Assembly: GCF_026020075.1 (NCBI RefSeq)
Contig: NZ_CP102772.1
Coordinates: forward strand, 1,364,001-1,428,000
Reading direction: 5' to 3'
DNA: 64,000 nucleotides
Origin: Bosea sp. NBC_00550
GTDB taxonomy: Bacteria; Pseudomonadota; Alphaproteobacteria; Rhizobiales; Beijerinckiaceae
Below are positions 37,079-47,313 of the stretch, piece after piece (position 1 is the first letter of the stretch; each line of letters begins with the position of its first letter). The position numbers and the translations under genes were made by a program. Under the pieces are notes generated by a model, which saw nothing but the letters and a program-made list of their open reading frames with translations, did no database searches and had not been told where the DNA came from.

Positions 37079-38260
37079 TTAGGTGACAGTGAACGGCGCT
37101 TGCGACAAGAGCGAGGCGGCCCGTCGTCTGGAATCGTGGTCAACGGCGAGAGCAGATGCAATGTCTTGCGGCGCCTGTCCTCCGTCGGGAGCCGCAGTAC
37201 ACACCGCCTCCACGAGCGCAGGGATGCCCGCGAAGCGAAGGCGGCCGGCGAGGAAAGCCGCCACGGCCACTTCATTGGCGGCGTTGAGGATGGCGGGCAT
37301 CGCGCCACCCTCGCGCAGTGCCGCCATCGCCAGACCGAGTGCCGGGAAGCGCTCGAGGTCTGGATGCTCGAAGCTCAGCGGCGCCGAAGCCGCGAGATCG
37401 AGGAAACGGGCAGGCGGCGCATCGAGCCGGCCATCGATGCCGAGGCAATGAGCCGCCGCCACCCGCATGTCCGGCACCGCCATGCCGGCGCTGACCGAGC
37501 CGTCGCGGAAGGTGACCAGCCCGTGGACGATCTGCTGTGGATGGACGAGGACGCCGAGCTGATCGGCCTGCAGCCCGAAGAGGAAACGGGCCTCGATCAG
37601 CTCGAGCCCCTTGTTCATCATGCTGGCGGAATCGACGCTGATCTTGGCGCCCATCGCATAGTTCGGGTGCTTCAGCGCCTGCTCCGGGACGGCTGCGGCA
37701 ATGCGCTCGGCACTCCAGGTCCGGAACGGACCACCGGAAGCCGTCAGGGTCATGCTGCGGATCGCCGAGAGCGGCTCGGCGCCCAGGACCTGGAACAGCG
37801 CGTTGTGCTCGGAATCGAGCGGCAGCAGGCGCGCTCCGACTTCGGCGGCCCGGGCCATGACGGCCGCGCCGGCGCAGACCAGGCTTTCCTTGTTGGCGAG
37901 CGCGATCGTCCGCCCCGGAGAGAGCGCGGCAAAGGTCGCCTCCAGCCCCGCTGCCCCGGAGATCGCGCTGACGACGATATCGGCGGGGCAAGCCACCGCC
38001 TCCAACACGGCCGAGCGCCCTGCCCCGCTGCCGATGCCGGTACCAGCCAGCGCCTCCCGCAAAGCCGGGCCGCCGGCCTCGTCCGCCAGAGCAGCGAAGG
38101 ACGCCCCCGTTTCGATCGCGACCCGTGCCAGTGCCAATGCGTCCCGGCCGCCGACGACAGTCCGGATGGCCAGCCGTTCCGGATTCTCGGAGACGATGTC
38201 GCGGACCGAGCGTCCGACGGAGCCGGTCGCTCCCAGAAGAGTGACAATGCGAAGCGGCAT
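37079..38260 (-). CDS. dxr: 1-deoxy-D-xylulose-5-phosphate reductoisomerase
   Basis: A 393-residue enzyme of the MEP isoprenoid pathway that makes MEP from DXP with NADPH. The NADPH loop GATGSVG is at 10-16. ALANKESLVCAG, PLDSEHNALFQVL and ASGGPFR are the conserved metal and substrate segments. HPNYAMGAKISVDSASMMNKGLELIEA matches the flexible-loop region. The ATG at 38260 is 4 bases after the cdsA stop. Its isoprenoid product feeds the neighbouring uppS. Confidence 0.96.
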   Translation of the reverse strand: MPLRIVTLLGATGSVGRSVRDIVSENPERLAIRTVVGGRDALALARVAIETGASFAALADEAGGPALREALAGTGIGSGAGRSAVLEAVACPADIVVSAISGAAGLEATFAALSPGRTIALANKESLVCAGAAVMARAAEVGARLLPLDSEHNALFQVLGAEPLSAIRSMTLTASGGPFRTWSAERIAAAVPEQALKHPNYAMGAKISVDSASMMNKGLELIEARFLFGLQADQLGVLVHPQQIVHGLVTFRDGSVSAGMAVPDMRVAAAHCLGIDGRLDAPPARFLDLAASAPLSFEHPDLERFPALGLAMAALREGGAMPAILNAANEVAVAAFLAGRLRFAGIPALVEAVCTAAPDGGQAPQDIASALAVDHDSRRRAASLLSQAPFTVT

Positions 38261-38264
38261 CGGA

Positions 38265-39095
38265 TCAGATGTCGAGATGGATCGCGAAAAGGACAAGCCC
38301 GGACAGAACGAGAATGGCCCAGTAGCCGTCGAGACGGTCGAGGAAGCCGCCATGCCCAGGAATGAGCTTGCTCGAATCCTTGGTGTCGAAGCGGCGCTTC
38401 AGGGCGGATTCGAACAGATCGCCGGCCTGGCTGACGATCGAGCCGGCAAGCGATGCGGCGATGACCGGTCCAACCGTGGTCAGCCCGTGGAGGGCAGGCA
38501 CGAACCGCCAGACAAGATAGCCGCCGATCACTCCAGCCACAGTGCCGCCGATCGCGCCGGACCAGGTCTTCTTGGGGCTGACGCTCGGCATCAGCTTCGG
38601 ACCGCCGAGCCTGCGGCCGCTGAAATAAGCGGCGATGTCCGTGAGCCAGACCACCGCGAAGCTCCAGAGGATCAGTCCCAGGCCGATAGCCGGCAAGTCG
38701 CGCAAGGCGGGCGTGACGAGCGCGAAGGCTAGCGCATAGGCGACGCCGCAGAGCTCCAGCGCGAGGCGCGAGCGCACGAAGGGCGTTGCCACAGCGCCGA
38801 GCAGCGCCGCCGCAGCCGCCGCGCCGGCGAGCGCGGCGGGGCTCGCGGGAGAGAAGGCGAGCGCAAGGCCTGCGACGACCACGCCGATGCCGGCCGGGAT
38901 CGCGTTGGAGCGGCTGACGATGGCGAGCCATTCATAGGCGACGAGGCCGGCAACCAGGATCCAGACCAGCCGGAACGGCCAGCCGCCCCAGATCGTCGCG
39001 AGCAGGACCAGCGCGGCCAGGACGAGCGCCGAGATGACCCGGAGCTTCAGTTCGCCCGGGCCCGGTCGCGGCGCAGTTGGCTCAGGCTCATTCAC
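38265..39095 (-). CDS. cdsA: Phosphatidate cytidylyltransferase
   Basis: A 276-residue inner-membrane enzyme that makes CDP-diacylglycerol for all phospholipids. About eight membrane helices. The C-terminal signature [28 protein letters not shown] is complete, with both aspartates and the PGHGG loop. The GTG at 39095 overlaps the uppS stop (39092-39094), a common coupling arrangement; the longer frame would run through uppS. Confidence 0.93.
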   Translation of the reverse strand: MNEPEPTAPRPGPGELKLRVISALVLAALVLLATIWGGWPFRLVWILVAGLVAYEWLAIVSRSNAIPAGIGVVVAGLALAFSPASPAALAGAAAAAALLGAVATPFVRSRLALELCGVAYALAFALVTPALRDLPAIGLGLILWSFAVVWLTDIAAYFSGRRLGGPKLMPSVSPKKTWSGAIGGTVAGVIGGYLVWRFVPALHGLTTVGPVIAASLAGSIVSQAGDLFESALKRRFDTKDSSKLIPGHGGFLDRLDGYWAILVLSGLVLFAIHLDI

Positions 39096-39850
39096 GCGAC
39101 GCCCACGCTGCGGTCGGCGGAAGCGGTCACGCCGCCGAAGCGGCGCTCGCGCCGCCGGTATTGCGCCAGCGCATCCTCGAAGGCGGCGCGGTCGAAATCC
39201 GGCCACATCACCGGCGCGAAGACGAATTCGGCATAGGCAGCCTGCCAGAGCAGGAAATTGGAGATGCGCGTTTCGCCGGACGTACGGATGACCAGCTCCG
39301 GATCGGGCAGATCATGCGTGTCGAGGCTGCGCGTGATCAGGGCCTCGTCGATCTCAGCCGGATCGATGCGTCCAGCCACAGCATCGGCGGCGAGCCGGCG
39401 CGCCGCCCGCACGATCTCGTCGCGCGAGCCGTAGTTGAAGGCGATCACCAGCACGAGCCCGGTATTGGCGCGGGTGCTGGTCTCGGCATGCTCGACCAGG
39501 CGACGCAGATCGGCGGCAAGGTCCTCGCGGTTGCCGATGATCCGGACCCGAACATTGGCGGCGGAGAGCTCGGCCAGGTCCTTCTCGACGAAATGCTTGA
39601 GCAGCCCCATCAGGAAGGTGACTTCCGCATAGGGGCGGCGCCAGTTCTCGGTCGAGAAGCTGTAGAGCGTCAGGACGGAAAGGCCGAGATCGCTCGCATT
39701 GCGGACCGTGCGCCGCAGCGCCTCGAGGCCGCGGCGATGGCCCTCCTGCCGCGGCAGGCCGCGCATCTGCGCCCAGCGCCCGTTGCCGTCCATGATGATG
39801 GCGACATGGGACGGGTTGGGCACATCTGCCTCGCGCTGGCCGGATGACAT
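39092..39850 (-). CDS. uppS: Undecaprenyl diphosphate synthase
   Basis: A 252-residue cis-prenyltransferase that produces the C55 carrier for peptidoglycan and O-antigen. The diphosphate-binding motif [10 protein letters not shown] puts the catalytic Asp at about 21. [14 protein letters not shown] and the C-terminal [26 protein letters not shown] are signatures. It lies between frr and cdsA, 60 bases after frr. Confidence 0.96.
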   Translation of the reverse strand: MSSGQREADVPNPSHVAIIMDGNGRWAQMRGLPRQEGHRRGLEALRRTVRNASDLGLSVLTLYSFSTENWRRPYAEVTFLMGLLKHFVEKDLAELSAANVRVRIIGNREDLAADLRRLVEHAETSTRANTGLVLVIAFNYGSRDEIVRAARRLAADAVAGRIDPAEIDEALITRSLDTHDLPDPELVIRTSGETRISNFLLWQAAYAEFVFAPVMWPDFDRAAFEDALAQYRRRERRFGGVTASADRSVGVA

Positions 39851-39910
39851 GGGTAGGAGCCTCGCTCGGCTAGGCCGGAAGGATTGCGCGGGACGATCCC
39901 GCGCAATGGA

Positions 39911-40474
39911 TCAGACGTGCAGGATTTCCTTTTCCTTCGTCGCGAGCGCCTGGTCGATCTCGGCGATGTGCTGGTCGGTCGCCTTCTGGACCAGATCGGA
40001 ATTGCGGGCGGCGTCGTCCTTGGTCATGTCGCCGTCCTTCTCGAGCTTCTTGACGACGTCGATCCCGTCGCGGCGGACATGGCGCACGGAGACCTTGGCC
40101 TCCTCGGCATATTTATGCGCGACCTTGACCATCTCCTTGCGGCGCTGCTCGTTCAGCTCGGGGATGCGGATGCGCAGCACCTGGCCTTCGGTCTGGGGAT
40201 TGAGGCCGAGGTCGGATTCGCGGACCGCCTTGTCGACGGCCTGAACCATCGAGCGATCCCAGACCTGGACGCTCAGAAGGCGCGGCTCGGGCACGGAGAC
40301 CGTGGCGAGCTGGCTGAGCGGCGTGCGGGCGCCATAGGCTTCGACATGGATCGGGTCGAGCATGTTGGCGGAGGCGCGACCGGAACGCAGCGAGGCGAGA
40401 TCACCCTTAAAGGACTGCACCGCGCCGGCCATGCGGCGCTTCAGGTCGGCGAGGTCGAACGTCGTCTGGGCCAT
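39911..40474 (-). CDS. frr: Ribosome recycling factor
   Basis: A 187-residue factor that, with EF-G, splits post-termination ribosomes. The long three-helix bundle is recognisable from [29 protein letters not shown] and [37 protein letters not shown]. Normally frr follows pyrH directly; here a plus-strand VOC gene lies between them, so frr needs its own promoter in the 40475-40723 spacer. Confidence 0.96.
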   Translation of the reverse strand: MAQTTFDLADLKRRMAGAVQSFKGDLASLRSGRASANMLDPIHVEAYGARTPLSQLATVSVPEPRLLSVQVWDRSMVQAVDKAVRESDLGLNPQTEGQVLRIRIPELNEQRRKEMVKVAHKYAEEAKVSVRHVRRDGIDVVKKLEKDGDMTKDDAARNSDLVQKATDQHIAEIDQALATKEKEILHV

Positions 40475-40546
40475 TTCAATCAGGACCTTGCAGATAATCC
40501 AAAATCGGCGCGACCATGGCGGCGGGGCCGCGCAGGGTCAAGAATT

Positions 40547-40565
40547 ACATGCTCGAACAGCATGT
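40547..40565. promoter_or_regulatory. Inverted repeat upstream of frr
   Basis: ACATGCT (40547-40553) and AGCATGT (40559-40565) form a perfect 7-bp inverted repeat with 5 bases between, 73 to 91 bases upstream of frr and on the far side from the VOC gene start. It could be an operator or part of an intergenic repeat. No promoter boxes were firmly identified around it. Confidence 0.3.
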
Positions 40566-40723
40566 TCCCCCGGATTGGGCAAGGGGAAAGCAGCCGATGC
40601 GAGCCGTTGATCGGCGAAAGCGGCAGGGCACACTGGTCCACCGCATCCGGATACCTACGTCAGTCTAGAGGCTTGCACGGCTGCAAACCAGCGCAGCCGG
40701 ACAGAGAACCACGGAGAAATGAC

Positions 40724-41137
40724 GTGCCCCGCCTGAACCGCATCATCGAGACCGCGCTCTATGTCGACGACCTCGAACGCGCCCGCGATTTCTACGAAGG
40801 CAAGCTCGGCCTCGATCCCGTGCTCAAGACCGGGACGCTCTTCGCCTATGATGTCGGCGGCGCGAGCATCCTGCTGCTGTTCCAGCGCGGCGCGTCCCTG
40901 CACACCCAGAGCGCCGCCAATGGCAGCATCCCGCCGCATGACGGCCAGGGGCCGCTGCACATCGCCTTCGCCATCGCTGCCGAGGAATTCGACGCCTGGG
41001 AGGCGAAGCTGGAGGCGCTCGGCATCACCGTCGAGGGGCGCATGGAGTGGGATCGCGGCGGCAAGAGCCTCTATTTCCGCGATCCGGACGGGCATCTTCT
41101 CGAATTGATGACGCCCGGTATCTGGAAGACCTACTGA
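40724..41137 (+). CDS. VOC-family (glyoxalase/bleomycin resistance) protein
   Basis: A 137-residue two-beta-alpha-beta-beta-beta-module protein. DDLERARDFYEGKLGLDPVL and SLYFRDPDGHLLELM are the VOC hallmarks. Potential metal ligands are His in PLHIAFAI and Glu in LLELMTPG; the first-module His is replaced (IETALYVDD), so metal binding is uncertain. It starts at GTG 40724 with GGAG seven to eight bases upstream; no ATG is available at the conserved N-terminus. It is inserted on the plus strand between frr and pyrH. The substrate is unknown. Confidence 0.83.
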   Translation: MPRLNRIIETALYVDDLERARDFYEGKLGLDPVLKTGTLFAYDVGGASILLLFQRGASLHTQSAANGSIPPHDGQGPLHIAFAIAAEEFDAWEAKLEALGITVEGRMEWDRGGKSLYFRDPDGHLLELMTPGIWKTY

Positions 41138-41150
41138 GGCGGCGCCTCAG
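41134..41150. terminator. Hairpin covering both stop codons of convergent VOC and pyrH genes
   Basis: CTGAGGC (41134-41140) and GCCTCAG (41144-41150) are perfect complements with a GGC loop. The hairpin spans the stop of the VOC gene and the stop of pyrH. There is no T-run, so it may be an RNA-end stabiliser or collision barrier more than an intrinsic terminator. Confidence 0.45.
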
Positions 41151-41854
41151 GGCGTCACATAGGTCGCCCTGCCCTCGCCGCGCAGGACGGCGGCGAGCGC
41201 ACCGGCTTCGGCGATCGAGAAGACGACGATGGTGAGGCCGGCATCCCGCGCCAGCGCGAAAGCGGCGGTGTCCATCACCTTGAGGTCGCGCCGGATCGCG
41301 TCCTCATGGGTCAGCGTGTCGTAGCGGGTCGCGCTCGGATCCTTCTTCGGATCGGCGCTGTAGACGCCGTCGACCTGCGTCGCCTTGAGCAGATGGCTGC
41401 AGCCGAGTTCGGCCGCGCGCAGGGCCGCACCTGTATCGGTGGTGAAGTAGGGATTGCCGGTGCCGCCGCCGAGGATCACGACCTTGCCGTTGCTGAGATG
41501 GTCGAGCGCGCGCTTGCGGGCATAGCTCTCGCAAAGCGAGGGCATCGGCACCGCCGACATGGCGCGGGCCGGCGCGCCGGCCGCCTCGATCGAATGCTCC
41601 AGCGCGAGCGCGTTCATCACCGTGCCGAGCATGCCGATCGAATCGGCCGTCGTCCGGTCGAGACCCTTGTTGAGCCCCTGCACGCCGCGGAAGAAATTGC
41701 CGCCGCCGACGACGATGCCGATCTCGACGCCCTCGCGCGAGGCATGGGCGATGTCGGTGGCAAGCGCCGTCAGCGTGCCGCCGTCGAGGCCGGAACCCTG
41801 AGGTCCCGCAAGGGCTTCGCCGGAGAGCTTCACGAGAACGCGTTGGGGTCTCAT
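41147..41854 (-). CDS. pyrH: Uridylate kinase (UMP kinase)
   Basis: A 235-residue hexameric kinase of the amino-acid-kinase fold that makes UDP from UMP. RVLVKLSGEALAG at the start, IGIVVGGGNFFRGV, and GGGTGNPYFTTDTGAALRAAE are the nucleotide and UMP sites. It belongs to rpsB-tsf-pyrH, but a strong terminator lies between tsf and this gene, so a separate promoter is likely. Confidence 0.95.
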   Translation of the reverse strand: MRPQRVLVKLSGEALAGPQGSGLDGGTLTALATDIAHASREGVEIGIVVGGGNFFRGVQGLNKGLDRTTADSIGMLGTVMNALALEHSIEAAGAPARAMSAVPMPSLCESYARKRALDHLSNGKVVILGGGTGNPYFTTDTGAALRAAELGCSHLLKATQVDGVYSADPKKDPSATRYDTLTHEDAIRRDLKVMDTAAFALARDAGLTIVVFSIAEAGALAAVLRGEGRATYVTP

Positions 41855-41912
41855 CGATGTCTCTCCGTCCGTGCTGCGGTCCGCCTCGAATCGAAACGGG
41901 CCTGTCTTCCTA

Positions 41913-41941
41913 CAAAAAAGGCCGCGCGATGCGCGGCCTTT
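41913..41941 (-). terminator. tsf rho-independent terminator
   Basis: On the minus strand AAAGGCCGCGC pairs with GCGCGGCCTTT (41917-41941) around a 3-base loop, followed by a run of Ts. It lies 22 bases after the tsf stop, upstream of pyrH. Confidence 0.88.
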
Positions 41942-41963
41942 CTGTCATTCACAAGCGGACTTG

Positions 41964-42887
41964 TCAGCCCGTGGTGCCGCCGGCGGCAGCGACCTCGGCC
42001 GCGAAATCCTGCTCTTCCTTCTCGATGCCCTCGCCGAGAGCGAAGCGGGCGAAGCCGGTGAGCTTGACCGGGGCGCCGACCTTGCCCTCGATCTCCTTGA
42101 GGACCTGCGAGACCGACTTCGAGCCGTCATGGATATAGGCCTGCTCCAGCAGGCAGTATTCCTTGGCGTAGCTCTTCAGGCCGCTCTCGGTGATCTTCTC
42201 GAGCACGTGGGCAGGCTTGCCGGCGTTCTTCTCGGCCAGGATCGCCTTTTCGCGCTCCAGAACCTCCGGAGCGACCGAGGCGAGGTCGAGCGCCACGGGG
42301 TTCGTCGCCGCGACATGCATGGCGAGCTGACGGCCGAGGGCGGCGAGCTCGTCGCCCTTGCCGGTCGTCTCGAGCGCGACGATGACGCCGATCTTGCCGA
42401 GACCGTCGGCGATCGCGCCATGGACATAGGAGCCGATCACGCCCGAGGAGACCTTGAGCGAGGCGGTGCGGCGCAGCGTCATGTTCTCGCCGATGGTGGC
42501 GATGGCGTTGGCGATGGCATCCTGGACGGTGCCGCCGCCCGGATAGTGATGGCCGAGCAGCGCCTCGACATCGCCGCCACGCTCGAGCGCGACATCGGCG
42601 ATGCTCTTGGCGAGCGCCTGGAATTCGGGGTTGCGCGCGACGAAATCGGTCTCGGAGTTCACCTCGACCACGACGCCCTCATGGCCCTGCACGGAGACGG
42701 CGACGAGGCCCTCGGCGGCAACGCGGCCGGCCTTCTTGGCGGCCTTGGCCAGGCCCTTGGCGCGCAGCCAGTCGATGGCGGCCTCGAGGTTGCCGTCGTT
42801 GGCGGAAAGCGCGGTCTTGCAATCCATCATGCCCGCGCCGGTCTTGTCGCGGAGTTCCTTCACGAGCGCGGCGGTGATCGCTGCCAT
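41964..42887 (-). CDS. tsf: Translation elongation factor Ts
   Basis: A 307-residue nucleotide-exchange factor for EF-Tu. An N-terminal UBA-like domain opens [24 protein letters not shown]. The core contacts are in [15 protein letters not shown], and [21 protein letters not shown] lies in the core domain. Complete length. Co-transcribed with rpsB, which lies 195 bases upstream with a hairpin in the spacer. Confidence 0.97.
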   Translation of the reverse strand: MAAITAALVKELRDKTGAGMMDCKTALSANDGNLEAAIDWLRAKGLAKAAKKAGRVAAEGLVAVSVQGHEGVVVEVNSETDFVARNPEFQALAKSIADVALERGGDVEALLGHHYPGGGTVQDAIANAIATIGENMTLRRTASLKVSSGVIGSYVHGAIADGLGKIGVIVALETTGKGDELAALGRQLAMHVAATNPVALDLASVAPEVLEREKAILAEKNAGKPAHVLEKITESGLKSYAKEYCLLEQAYIHDGSKSVSQVLKEIEGKVGAPVKLTGFARFALGEGIEKEEQDFAAEVAAAGGTTG

Positions 42888-43041
42888 CTGTCTTGTCCTT
42901 GCTGTCGGTGCGGCGCATGCCCGAGGGGGCCGGCCGCGGATCGGAATATCCGGACGCCTTATGGGGAAACGCCGACGCTCCGTTTCCGGTCGTCGGCGCG
43001 TCCTCTTAACTTCTTAGAGCCGGCGTCAAATCGAGAGGCTG

Positions 43042-43070
43042 ATTGCGACGCGCCGATGACGCGTCGCAAT
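43042..43070. promoter_or_regulatory. Stable hairpin in the rpsB-tsf spacer
   Basis: ATTGCGACGCG (43042-43052) and CGCGTCGCAAT (43060-43070) form a perfect 11-bp stem with a 7-base loop just after the rpsB stop. There is no T-run on the minus strand. It could attenuate transcription or protect the 3' end of a processed rpsB mRNA, allowing different rpsB and tsf levels. Confidence 0.5.
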
Positions 43071-43082
43071 CGTATGGCCTCA

Positions 43083-44090
<1,008 letters not shown>

Positions 44091-44204
44091 GGTGTTCTAG
44101 TCCTTCCGGTTGAGCCTCTGGAGCGCGAATGAACAAGGCATGAGCTGCCGCGTCACCGGAACGCCTCGGAAATGAGGCGGTACGCTCCATGTGGGATGGG
44201 GTGC

Positions 44205-44233
44205 GCCTTACAGGGGATGGCGCCGCATTGCAA
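44205..44233 (-). promoter_or_regulatory. Candidate rpsB promoter
   Basis: On the minus strand TTGCAA (44228-44233) lies 17 bases before TAAGGC (44205-44210), about 115 bases upstream of the rpsB start. Spacing is right but the -10 match is poor. Confidence 0.28.
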
Positions 44234-44267
44234 GCCGGCACGGCGCAGAAAAGCCGGGCGGACCCGC

Positions 44268-44296
44268 GAAAAACCCGCGCGGAGCGCCGCGCGGGT
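44268..44296 (-). terminator. Terminator of the small secreted-protein gene
   Basis: ACCCGCGCGG and CCGCGCGGGT (44273-44296) form a 10-bp stem with a 4-base loop; on the minus strand it is followed by TTTTT. It is 44 bases after the stop of the 44340-44732 gene and separates it from rpsB. Confidence 0.8.
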
Positions 44297-44339
44297 CGTC
44301 GTCTCGGCCCCCTGCGGGAGCCAGGCAGCAGGCCGCCTT

Positions 44340-44732
44340 TTACTGCGGCAGCTTGGCACCCATCTGCTTCACGAGATCGCCGATCTGCTTGCAGTAAGCA
44401 GCCGGCGTACCGTTCTGCGCCTTGGCGATCACCTCGATGTTCTGTTCCATGCCCATGGCCGAAATCGTGCCCTTGCGACCGGCAGCTTCCGCGGCATCGC
44501 CGCCGCTGACGTCGGCCGGGGTCGGGATGAGGCCCATCATCTTTTTCTGCACATCCACGGCGGAGGCATCGATATGCCCCTTGTCGGCGCAATAGCCGAG
44601 AATGCCGAGCTGATTGCGGGCTGCCTGATAGGCGACCTTGAGCTGGTCGGCCTGCGTCTGTGCCAGGGACGGGGCGGCGGACGCCAAAACAGCGACGGCC
44701 GAAGCGGCGATCAACGACTTATAAAAGATCAT
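44340..44732 (-). CDS. Small secreted helical protein (similar to proteins labelled pore-forming ESAT-6 family)
   Basis: A 130-residue exported protein. A signal peptide ends at SLAQ (about 25). The mature part is helical: ADQLKVAYQAARNQLGILGYCADKGHIDASAV, then a conserved-looking Gly/Ala segment with KGTISAMGMEQNIEVIA, and a terminal helix with AAYCKQIGDLVKQM. Two cysteines could form one disulfide. I recall similar rhizobial proteins carrying the label pore-forming ESAT-6 family, but no WXG motif is visible, so I would not infer secretion-system function. It is monocistronic with its own terminator. Confidence 0.72.
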   Translation of the reverse strand: MIFYKSLIAASAVAVLASAAPSLAQTQADQLKVAYQAARNQLGILGYCADKGHIDASAVDVQKKMMGLIPTPADVSGGDAAEAAGRKGTISAMGMEQNIEVIAKAQNGTPAAYCKQIGDLVKQMGAKLPQ

Positions 44733-44959
44733 ACTGGATATCCTTAGGCTATTATGTTCCCAAGCATGCCACCATGCTCGCCTCCCACCCCGTCCTGACT
44801 AGCTGCTGCGGCCGCCTACCTCAACCTGAGACAATGCAGACCGGACAGGACATCGGCAGCGACTATGGGGCGCGACAGGCTCTCCCCCCAACCGCGTTGC
44901 GCCTGCCTGTCGGAGAGTGAATCACAGGAATTCAGGACGCACGGCCGGGGCGAACCGGC

Positions 44960-46135
44960 ATGGGCCTGACCCTCGACCTCAGGACCATCTTCGTCACCGG
45001 TGCGCTGACCTGCTTCATCATCGGCGTGATGCAGCTCATGACCTTCGCGACCGGCCGCTTCACCCGCAGCCCGGTCTGGTGGGGCACCAGCAGCCTGTGC
45101 ATCGGGGTCGGCCTGCTCGGCGCTGCCTTTCGCGACACGATTCCGGACCTGCTCTCGATCGAGTTCGCCAACACGGCGATGCTGGCCGGCTGCCTGCTGC
45201 TGCTCTTCGGCATCCGCCATTTCGGCGGGCGCGAACTGAACTGGTTCGGCTTCGGAATCGTCCTGCTCGCAGTCTGGATCCTGCTCTCGCTTTCGCCGGG
45301 CGAGCAGGGATACGCGGTACGGGTCATGATCGTCGCGATCGTGATGGCCTTCTGCGATGCCGCCATCGTGCGGGAAGCCGTCCGCCTGGGGCGAGAGGAA
45401 AAGCTGCGCTCGGCCTGGCTGCTCGCCGCCCTCTTTGCGCCGACGGTCGTGATCTATACCGGGCGGATCGTGCTGGCCGCCTTCGACCAGGTAGGCACCA
45501 CGCTGTTTCCGAAGGATGCGGGGACGAATGCCTGGCTCGCGGCTGTTGGCGTGACCTTCATCATCCTGCGCGGCCAGGCGCTGCTGCTGCTCGCCGCCGA
45601 ACGCTCCAACCGGATGCTGGCGACGCTCGCCCGGCGCGATCCGTTGACCGGTGCGATGAATCGGTCAGGCGTCGAGCAATGGGTGGATCAGCAGATCCGG
45701 GGGCTAAAGCACGGTGAGGTGCGGGTATCCGTTCTCCTCGTCGACATCGACCACTTCAAGGCCCTCAACGACACGCACGGCCATGCAGCCGGTGACGAGA
45801 TCCTGCGCGTCTTCGCCAACGCCGTGCGGGGGCAGCTGCGCAGCGGCGACCTCCTCGCCCGGCAAGGCGGCGACGAGTTCGCGATCATCCTCCCCAATGT
45901 CGGCGTGCGCGAGGCCGTGCGGGTGGCCGAGCGGATTCGCGGCGTGTTCAAGGATGCGCTCGCCGAATTCGGCAACCTGCCGGGTCCGCCCACGCTCAGC
46001 ATCGGCGTTGCCGAAAACGATCTGCGTGGGCGCAGCCTCGACCAGTTGCTCGCAGAGGCGGACGAGGCTCTCTACCGCGCCAAGCGGCTCGGCCGCGACC
46101 GCGTCCAGGCGCAGCTCAGGCCGATCGAGGCCTGA
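44960..46135 (+). CDS. Membrane-bound diguanylate cyclase (GGDEF)
   Basis: A 391-residue protein: about six membrane helices (residues 8-215), a short coiled linker, then a GGDEF domain (about 222-388). The active site GGDEF is intact at 303-307. The inhibitory RxxD (I-site) is RSGD at 294-297, five residues before it, so product inhibition is expected. LARRDPLTGAMNRSG and VDIDHFKALNDTHGHAAGDE complete the domain. There is no EAL domain. The membrane part resembles no named sensor I can identify. It would make cyclic-di-GMP in response to an envelope signal. Confidence 0.9.
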   Translation: MGLTLDLRTIFVTGALTCFIIGVMQLMTFATGRFTRSPVWWGTSSLCIGVGLLGAAFRDTIPDLLSIEFANTAMLAGCLLLLFGIRHFGGRELNWFGFGIVLLAVWILLSLSPGEQGYAVRVMIVAIVMAFCDAAIVREAVRLGREEKLRSAWLLAALFAPTVVIYTGRIVLAAFDQVGTTLFPKDAGTNAWLAAVGVTFIILRGQALLLLAAERSNRMLATLARRDPLTGAMNRSGVEQWVDQQIRGLKHGEVRVSVLLVDIDHFKALNDTHGHAAGDEILRVFANAVRGQLRSGDLLARQGGDEFAIILPNVGVREAVRVAERIRGVFKDALAEFGNLPGPPTLSIGVAENDLRGRSLDQLLAEADEALYRAKRLGRDRVQAQLRPIEA

Positions 46136-46157
46136 ACCGCCGGCAGCAGCGTCGCCC

Positions 46158-46535
46158 TCAGCCCTCTTCGGGAAGAGGATGAAACACGCGCAGCCTGTGT
46201 CCGTCCGGATCGCGCGCCGTGAAGGTGCGGCCGAAATCCAGGTCGGTCGGTTCCTGCAGAATGGCGATGCCGCGCTTGCGCCAATCGGCGCAAGCTGCGT
46301 CGACGGCCTGCGAGTTCGGTACCATCATCGCCATCTCGGTCGCGCCGCCGATCGCAGTCGCGGCCGGCTCGACGGTGTGGCGAGACCACAGTCCGAGCCT
46401 CACACCGGACGGGAGCGCGAACATCGCGAAGGTCGGCGACTGCTCGATCGGCTCGCCGCCGAGCAGATCCGCATAGAAGCGCGCGCTCGCGGCGGGGCTG
46501 TCGACATGGAGCAGGATGAAATGCGCATCGAACAT
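46158..46535 (-). CDS. VOC-family protein
   Basis: A 125-residue protein with two VOC modules: ILLHVDSPAASARFYADLLGGEPIEQ and GRTFTARDPDGHRLRVFHPLPEEG. The terminal Glu metal ligand is replaced in HRLRVF, so this is probably a non-glyoxalase branch of the PhnB/DUF-type group. The ATG at 46535 matches the domain start; the open frame upstream overlaps the WYL regulator and is discarded. The two genes run in the same direction 71 bases apart and may be functionally linked. Confidence 0.8.
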   Translation of the reverse strand: MFDAHFILLHVDSPAASARFYADLLGGEPIEQSPTFAMFALPSGVRLGLWSRHTVEPAATAIGGATEMAMMVPNSQAVDAACADWRKRGIAILQEPTDLDFGRTFTARDPDGHRLRVFHPLPEEG

Positions 46536-46606
46536 GAAGGGCCTCCCAAGGGCTTCGAGATGGCGGGAGAATAGAATCAGATACTGCCAGTTTCCGGCAG
46601 CGTTGA

Positions 46607-47302
46607 TCACGCCGGCGCCGCGATCCCTTGCTTCTCGCGCCATGCCTTGAGCAGAACCTGCCGCCGCTGCGGATAGCGGGTATCCAGCATCTCGAACTGC
46701 GTGAGCCTGTCGGTTCGGAAATGGCGGAAATCCTGCCTTAGCTCGCACCAGGCGACGAGCACGCGGACATGGTCGAAGAAGGACAGCGCCACCGGCCAGA
46801 CCACGCGCGCGCTGGCGCGGCCCTCGCCGTCGCCATCGCCGATCGCGGCCTTGCGCCCGGCCCGAATGGCCCGGCGGATGGCCGCAAGATCGATCTCGGG
46901 AGAATCGACGGCCCTTTGCCCCGGGCCGAGGATCAGCGCAGTGTCCTCGACACGATCTGTCAGGTCCGGCGGCAGGACGGCGACGATCTTGGCCATGGCA
47001 TCGCGCGCCGCCAGCGCCAGGGCGCCATCGGCACGGTCCGCCACCCATCGGGAGCCCAGCACCAGCGCCTCGATCTCCTCCTCGCTGAACATCAGCGGAG
47101 GCAGCATGAATCCGGGTTTCAGCACATAGCCGAGCCCCGGCTCGCCTTCGATCGGCGCGCCCTGCCCCTGCAAGGTGACAATGTCACGATAGAGCGTGCG
47201 GATGCTGACGCCGGTCTCGGCCGCAAGCTTGCGCCCCGAAACCGGGCGGCGATGCCGGCGCAGCACCTGGACGAGGTCGAGCAGGCGCTGCGAACGCGAC
47301 AA
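46607..47302 (-). CDS. YafY-type transcriptional regulator (HTH + WYL domain)
   Basis: A 231-residue DNA-binding regulator. An N-terminal DeoR-like winged helix (about 1-60) contains RLLDLVQVLRRHRRPVSGRKLAAETGVSIRTLYRDI. The WYL-like domain (about 135-215) has VVWPVALSFFDHVRVLVAWCELRQDFRHFRTDRL, where FFDHV stands in place of the WYL tripeptide, as in the YafY subgroup. It begins with TTG at 47302, preceded by GAGG at a good distance, and lies 11 bases after the nicotinamidase gene, so both are probably on one mRNA. The ligand is unknown; the downstream VOC gene is a plausible target. Confidence 0.85.
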   Translation of the reverse strand: MSRSQRLLDLVQVLRRHRRPVSGRKLAAETGVSIRTLYRDIVTLQGQGAPIEGEPGLGYVLKPGFMLPPLMFSEEEIEALVLGSRWVADRADGALALAARDAMAKIVAVLPPDLTDRVEDTALILGPGQRAVDSPEIDLAAIRRAIRAGRKAAIGDGDGEGRASARVVWPVALSFFDHVRVLVAWCELRQDFRHFRTDRLTQFEMLDTRYPQRRQVLLKAWREKQGIAAPA

Positions 47303-47313
47303 GAGCTTGCGCC

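Noticed and set aside
46536..47048. Upstream extension of the second VOC gene into the WYL regulator
   Set aside because: The added part is antisense-free but out of frame with the conserved regulator and unlike any VOC protein; the ATG at 46535 fits the domain start.
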